A stretch of 36,125 bases of DNA, taken from assembly GCA_004524535.1 (NCBI GenBank), contig SDNY01000029.1:1-36125 (forward strand), in the 5' to 3' direction. Below, piece after piece: positions 34,038 to 36,125 of the stretch. Origin of the DNA: Promethearchaeota archaeon. Its GTDB lineage: Archaea > Asgardarchaeota > Lokiarchaeia > Sigyniarchaeales > SOKP01. The notes beneath the pieces were generated by a model. It had not been told where the DNA came from. It saw only the letters and a list, made by a program, of their open reading frames with translations, and made no database searches. How positions within the stretch are numbered: position 1 is the first letter of the stretch; each line of letters starts with the position of its first letter. Made by a program: the position numbers and the translations under genes.

Positions 34038-34796
34038 TTAACTATAATTTAAAGTTGCTTTTACTTTTTCAAAGATTGGAGGAAGTACGTCTTCTATTTT
34101 ATTGGAAAACCTTAAGTCTACCACGCTATCATAAGGGGTTTCTCCCATATTTAAGATAATTAATTTTGCACCACTTCTTCTTGCGTACTCTGGCATATTT
34201 GCTGCTGGCGTAACAACTAATGAGGAACCTATCACAAAAAATAAATCAGATTGCTGAGATCTTTTTATTGATTCATATAATTCGTCTTCTGGTAAAGGAT
34301 CCCCAAAATTAACTATGCTTGAAATTAGCCTTCCCCCACAGTTCGGGCATGTAGGCTGACCATTGCGAACACGATTTGTACGATATCCTTTACCCCATTT
34401 TTTTTTATCCCATCCAGCATCTTCAAAAGTCATTTTTTTTCCACAATCACCTAAACACTTCATAAAGTAGAGATTTCCGTGGAGCTCAGCAAGTTTTTCA
34501 AAAGGAACTCCTGATTTCGCATGAAGTCCATCAACGTTTTGAGAAATAATAAAATCTACTTTTCCCATTTTTAATAATTCTACAATGATGTAATGGCTCT
34601 GATTAGGTTTTACTTGATCCCACGGAGGCGATTTTGGGGGAGGGAGGCCTGCATCTTTTCTGGTCCATACGCCATCTGGACCCCTATAATCCGGTAATCC
34701 ACTCCCAGTCGAAATTCCCGCACCTGTAAAAATTACTAATTTATTTGACTCAGCTATCCATTTTGCAGCTAATTCAATTTTTTCTTCTAATTCCAT
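34038..34796 (-). CDS. Sirtuin-type NAD-dependent protein deacylase, SIRT6/7-like
   Basis: A 252-residue Sir2-family enzyme that uses NAD to remove acyl groups from lysine. Motifs are GAGIST (25-30), GLPDYRGPDGVW, QNVDGLH (86-92), catalytic His106 in ELHGN, and a zinc site Cys114/Cys118 and Cys150/Cys153. The GLPDYRGPDGVWT loop and small zinc module resemble class IV (SIRT6/SIRT7) enzymes. The start at 34796 is preferred over an upstream ATG at 34871, because a TATA box about 26 bp before it implies a leaderless mRNA and the family begins here. Targets unknown; chromatin proteins such as Alba or histones are candidates. Confidence 0.9.
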   Translation of the reverse strand: MELEEKIELAAKWIAESNKLVIFTGAGISTGSGLPDYRGPDGVWTRKDAGLPPPKSPPWDQVKPNQSHYIIVELLKMGKVDFIISQNVDGLHAKSGVPFEKLAELHGNLYFMKCLGDCGKKMTFEDAGWDKKKWGKGYRTNRVRNGQPTCPNCGGRLISSIVNFGDPLPEDELYESIKRSQQSDLFFVIGSSLVVTPAANMPEYARRSGAKLIILNMGETPYDSVVDLRFSNKIEDVLPPIFEKVKATLNYS

Positions 34797-34816
34797 AATA
34801 TAAACTAAAAAAATGC

Positions 34817-34829
34817 GATTATAAAAAGA
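34817..34829 (-). promoter_or_regulatory. TATA box of the sirtuin gene
   Basis: TTTTTATAAT on the minus strand, centred near 34823, lies 26-27 bp before the ATG at 34796, supporting the shorter sirtuin start. Confidence 0.5.
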
Positions 34830-34951
34830 TAATGAATATTTCAATTTTATACTTGATAACGATATTAACACATCGCAAAATCTTTATAAGTAATAAATCT
34901 AAAGTTTTTGTAAGCAATTATTTAATTAAGTAATAATTTTGAGGTAAAAAA

Positions 34952-35491
34952 ATGGCAAAACAAGATGAAGTAAATGTAAAGGATTGGATAGTCCTCTCTA
35001 CCACATTGATAGGCGCTCTTTTAACGATACTTGCTTTAATTTGGCAGTTCAAACCTAAACATGGGATAATCACTGTAACTTTTTTGTTAATGATGGCTTT
35101 TATTTTATTTATTAATTCAGTAACCGCAAATTCAAGAGCACATTATGAATCTCAATTTGAAGAAATATCTGCAAAGAAAATTAAGAGATTTATTAACTTT
35201 GCGGAATATACCTTTGGGCTTGGATTTACGTTTGTTATAATTGGATTTGTTATTCTTGGTTATAAATATTTAATAGATTTCACTAATGGACACATTATGG
35301 CATTGATCCTTCCGGTTGTAATTCTTTTATTAGCTTGGATATTGATGTTTATTTACAATATAATCAGTTATAGTGGTGGTAAGGGATTAAAAGTAGTAAG
35401 GAATTTGAAACGGAATCTCTGGCTCTTAATAGAAATAGGATTTTTAGTTTTAATAATTCTCGATTATTATCAAGTTTTTAAAATTATATAA
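34952..35491 (+). CDS. Small membrane protein with about five hydrophobic segments
   Basis: A 179-residue polytopic membrane protein that I cannot assign. Hydrophobic segments cover roughly 13-30, 38-55, 83-105, 114-137 and 153-172. A soluble loop (HYESQFEEISAKKIKRF, 64-80) lies between the second and third. A Shine-Dalgarno GAGGT precedes the ATG by about 7 nt, and a TATA-like CTTTATAAGTA lies further upstream, so this gene has a leader. It is divergent from the sirtuin gene. A run of eleven Ts (35502-35512) after the stop is a likely terminator. Confidence 0.7.
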   Translation: MAKQDEVNVKDWIVLSTTLIGALLTILALIWQFKPKHGIITVTFLLMMAFILFINSVTANSRAHYESQFEEISAKKIKRFINFAEYTFGLGFTFVIIGFVILGYKYLIDFTNGHIMALILPVVILLLAWILMFIYNIISYSGGKGLKVVRNLKRNLWLLIEIGFLVLIILDYYQVFKII

Positions 35492-35501
35492 TTCATATTC
35501 A

Positions 35502-35512
35502 TTTTTTTTTTT
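35502..35512 (+). terminator. T-tract terminator after the membrane protein
   Basis: Eleven Ts starting 10 bp after the stop codon at 35491. Confidence 0.5.
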
Positions 35513-35575
35513 CTGAGAACTAATATTTAAAAAAAAACATATATATCATTAAATATTTCCAAGAGAACTATTACT

Positions 35576-35992
35576 ATGGCAGAAAATAACATATCAAAAG
35601 CAGAAGAACTTAACAGACAGTTAAAAAAAAATGTAGAAGAAATAGGATTTTATGAATTTAAACCAGATGATAAAGAGATAACAAAATTCTGTGATTTGAT
35701 AGGGGATGATAATTTAATTTATCTTGATAGTATTGCGGCAGAAAAAGCAGGATTTGAGGGTAAAGTTATCCCCCCAAGTTATATGACGACCTTAACGAAT
35801 CCTTTAGTTCAACTTATTCTTATTAAAGGTGGACCCCATATATTCTCAAAATTAGTTAAGGCATTTATACATGTAGGTTCAGAAATTGAATTCCTTAAGC
35901 CAATGACAATGAATAAAAAATATAAAATCAAAACGGAATTATCAGAGCCGATTAAAAAATCTGGTAGAAAGTTAATTAGAGTTTATTTTTAG
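35576..35992 (+). CDS. MaoC-like (hot-dog fold) dehydratase, short at the C terminus
   Basis: A 138-residue protein of the MaoC/FAS1-like dehydratase N-terminal family, which hydrates enoyl-CoA or acts in hydroxyacyl-thioester metabolism. It shows FCDLIGDDNLIYLD, AAEKAGFEGKVIPPSYM with the conserved PP turn, and HVGSEIEFLKPM. The usual last strands of the fold, with an N-Q-x-G-E-like turn, are missing after SGRKLIRVYF, and no continuation appears in the other two frames. It may be a truncated or degenerate copy, or one half of a two-gene enzyme. A TATA box near 35537-35547 supports its own promoter. A link with the thiolase and dehydratase is plausible only. Confidence 0.7.
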   Translation: MAENNISKAEELNRQLKKNVEEIGFYEFKPDDKEITKFCDLIGDDNLIYLDSIAAEKAGFEGKVIPPSYMTTLTNPLVQLILIKGGPHIFSKLVKAFIHVGSEIEFLKPMTMNKKYKIKTELSEPIKKSGRKLIRVYF

Positions 35993-36125
35993 ATCTATAA
36001 ATAAACCTTATTTTTAAAAATTATAAATCTTATTCCGACTAAATTTCTGATTATCCTATTTTAAATTTTGTCGCAAAAATCGAGTAAGGAGCTAGGTCCT
36101 AATAAGAAATCAAATAATATATCAG
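35993..36125. other. Right-edge spacer
   Basis: 133 bp of AT-rich DNA after the MaoC-like gene. No gene or clear element is seen; any downstream promoter would lie partly outside the window. Confidence 0.3.

Noticed and set aside
36080-36100. Short inverted repeat AGGA...TCCT near the right edge
   Set aside because: Only four base pairs; too short to support a terminator or attachment site.
1-36125. tRNA genes, rRNA and CRISPR arrays
   Set aside because: I looked for T-loop/acceptor patterns and regularly spaced repeats by eye and found none. A covariance-model scan would be decisive.

Overview
The window is AT-rich DNA that reads as an Asgard archaeon, most likely a Lokiarchaeia-type genome. 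Archaeal markers are an LSm protein next to ribosomal protein eL37, archaeal SepF, a COG1855-type PIN/ATPase, a tRNA-intron endonuclease-like protein and TATA boxes about 26 bp upstream of leaderless starts. Asgard-type traits are a roadblock protein, a ubiquitin-like protein ending Gly-Gly-Phe, a leucine-rich-repeat protein with a conserved N-terminal module, and large Asn/Thr-rich surface proteins. The lineage is inferred from gene content, since no rRNA is present.

Layout. 1-3.9 kb: a zinc-knuckle protein, a thiolase, a PAP2 phosphatase, a nitroreductase and SepF. 4.2-13.3 kb: a surface-protein locus with a 2,782-residue membrane-anchored protein carrying a nidogen-like domain, many Ig/FN3-like repeats, an amidotransferase-like domain, an extracellular caspase-like protease and a cytoplasmic zinc ribbon. 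It is followed by a truncated beta-helix surface protein that shares its upstream promoter element. 13.3-17.0 kb: a two-subunit 2-hydroxyacyl-CoA dehydratase operon whose 3' end carries a 1.4-kb insertion-like unit encoding a zinc-finger/Vsr-like endonuclease. A second copy of the dehydratase C-terminal tail lies beyond it. 17.1-18.9 kb: LSm, eL37, roadblock and an E1/MoeB-like adenylyltransferase. 18.9-23.7 kb: gamma-carbonic anhydrase-like protein, membrane alpha/beta hydrolase, NadA and an acidic surface protein. 23.8-29.5 kb: a winged-helix regulator, a coiled-coil/polyproline mini-protein, the ubiquitin-like gene, the LRR protein, a 583-residue orphan and a small repeat locus. 29.7-36 kb: hydrogenase maturation protease, EndA-like protein, PIN-ATPase, MFS transporter, SIRT6/7-like sirtuin, a four-helix membrane protein and a short MaoC-like protein.

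How it fits together. Thiolase, 2-hydroxyacyl-CoA dehydratase and a MaoC-like hydratase suit acyl-CoA or amino-acid fermentation, and the hydrogenase protease suits hydrogen metabolism, though pathway membership is inferred. The E1-like and ubiquitin-like genes both appear to start at ATT behind strong Shine-Dalgarno sequences. Gene callers that accept only ATG/GTG/TTG would truncate the first and miss the second entirely.

The strongest candidates for something undescribed are the endonuclease unit bounded by duplicated gene tails, the extracellular caspase giant with its duplicated promoter, and the ATT-started ubiquitin-like components. I saw no tRNA, rRNA or CRISPR array.
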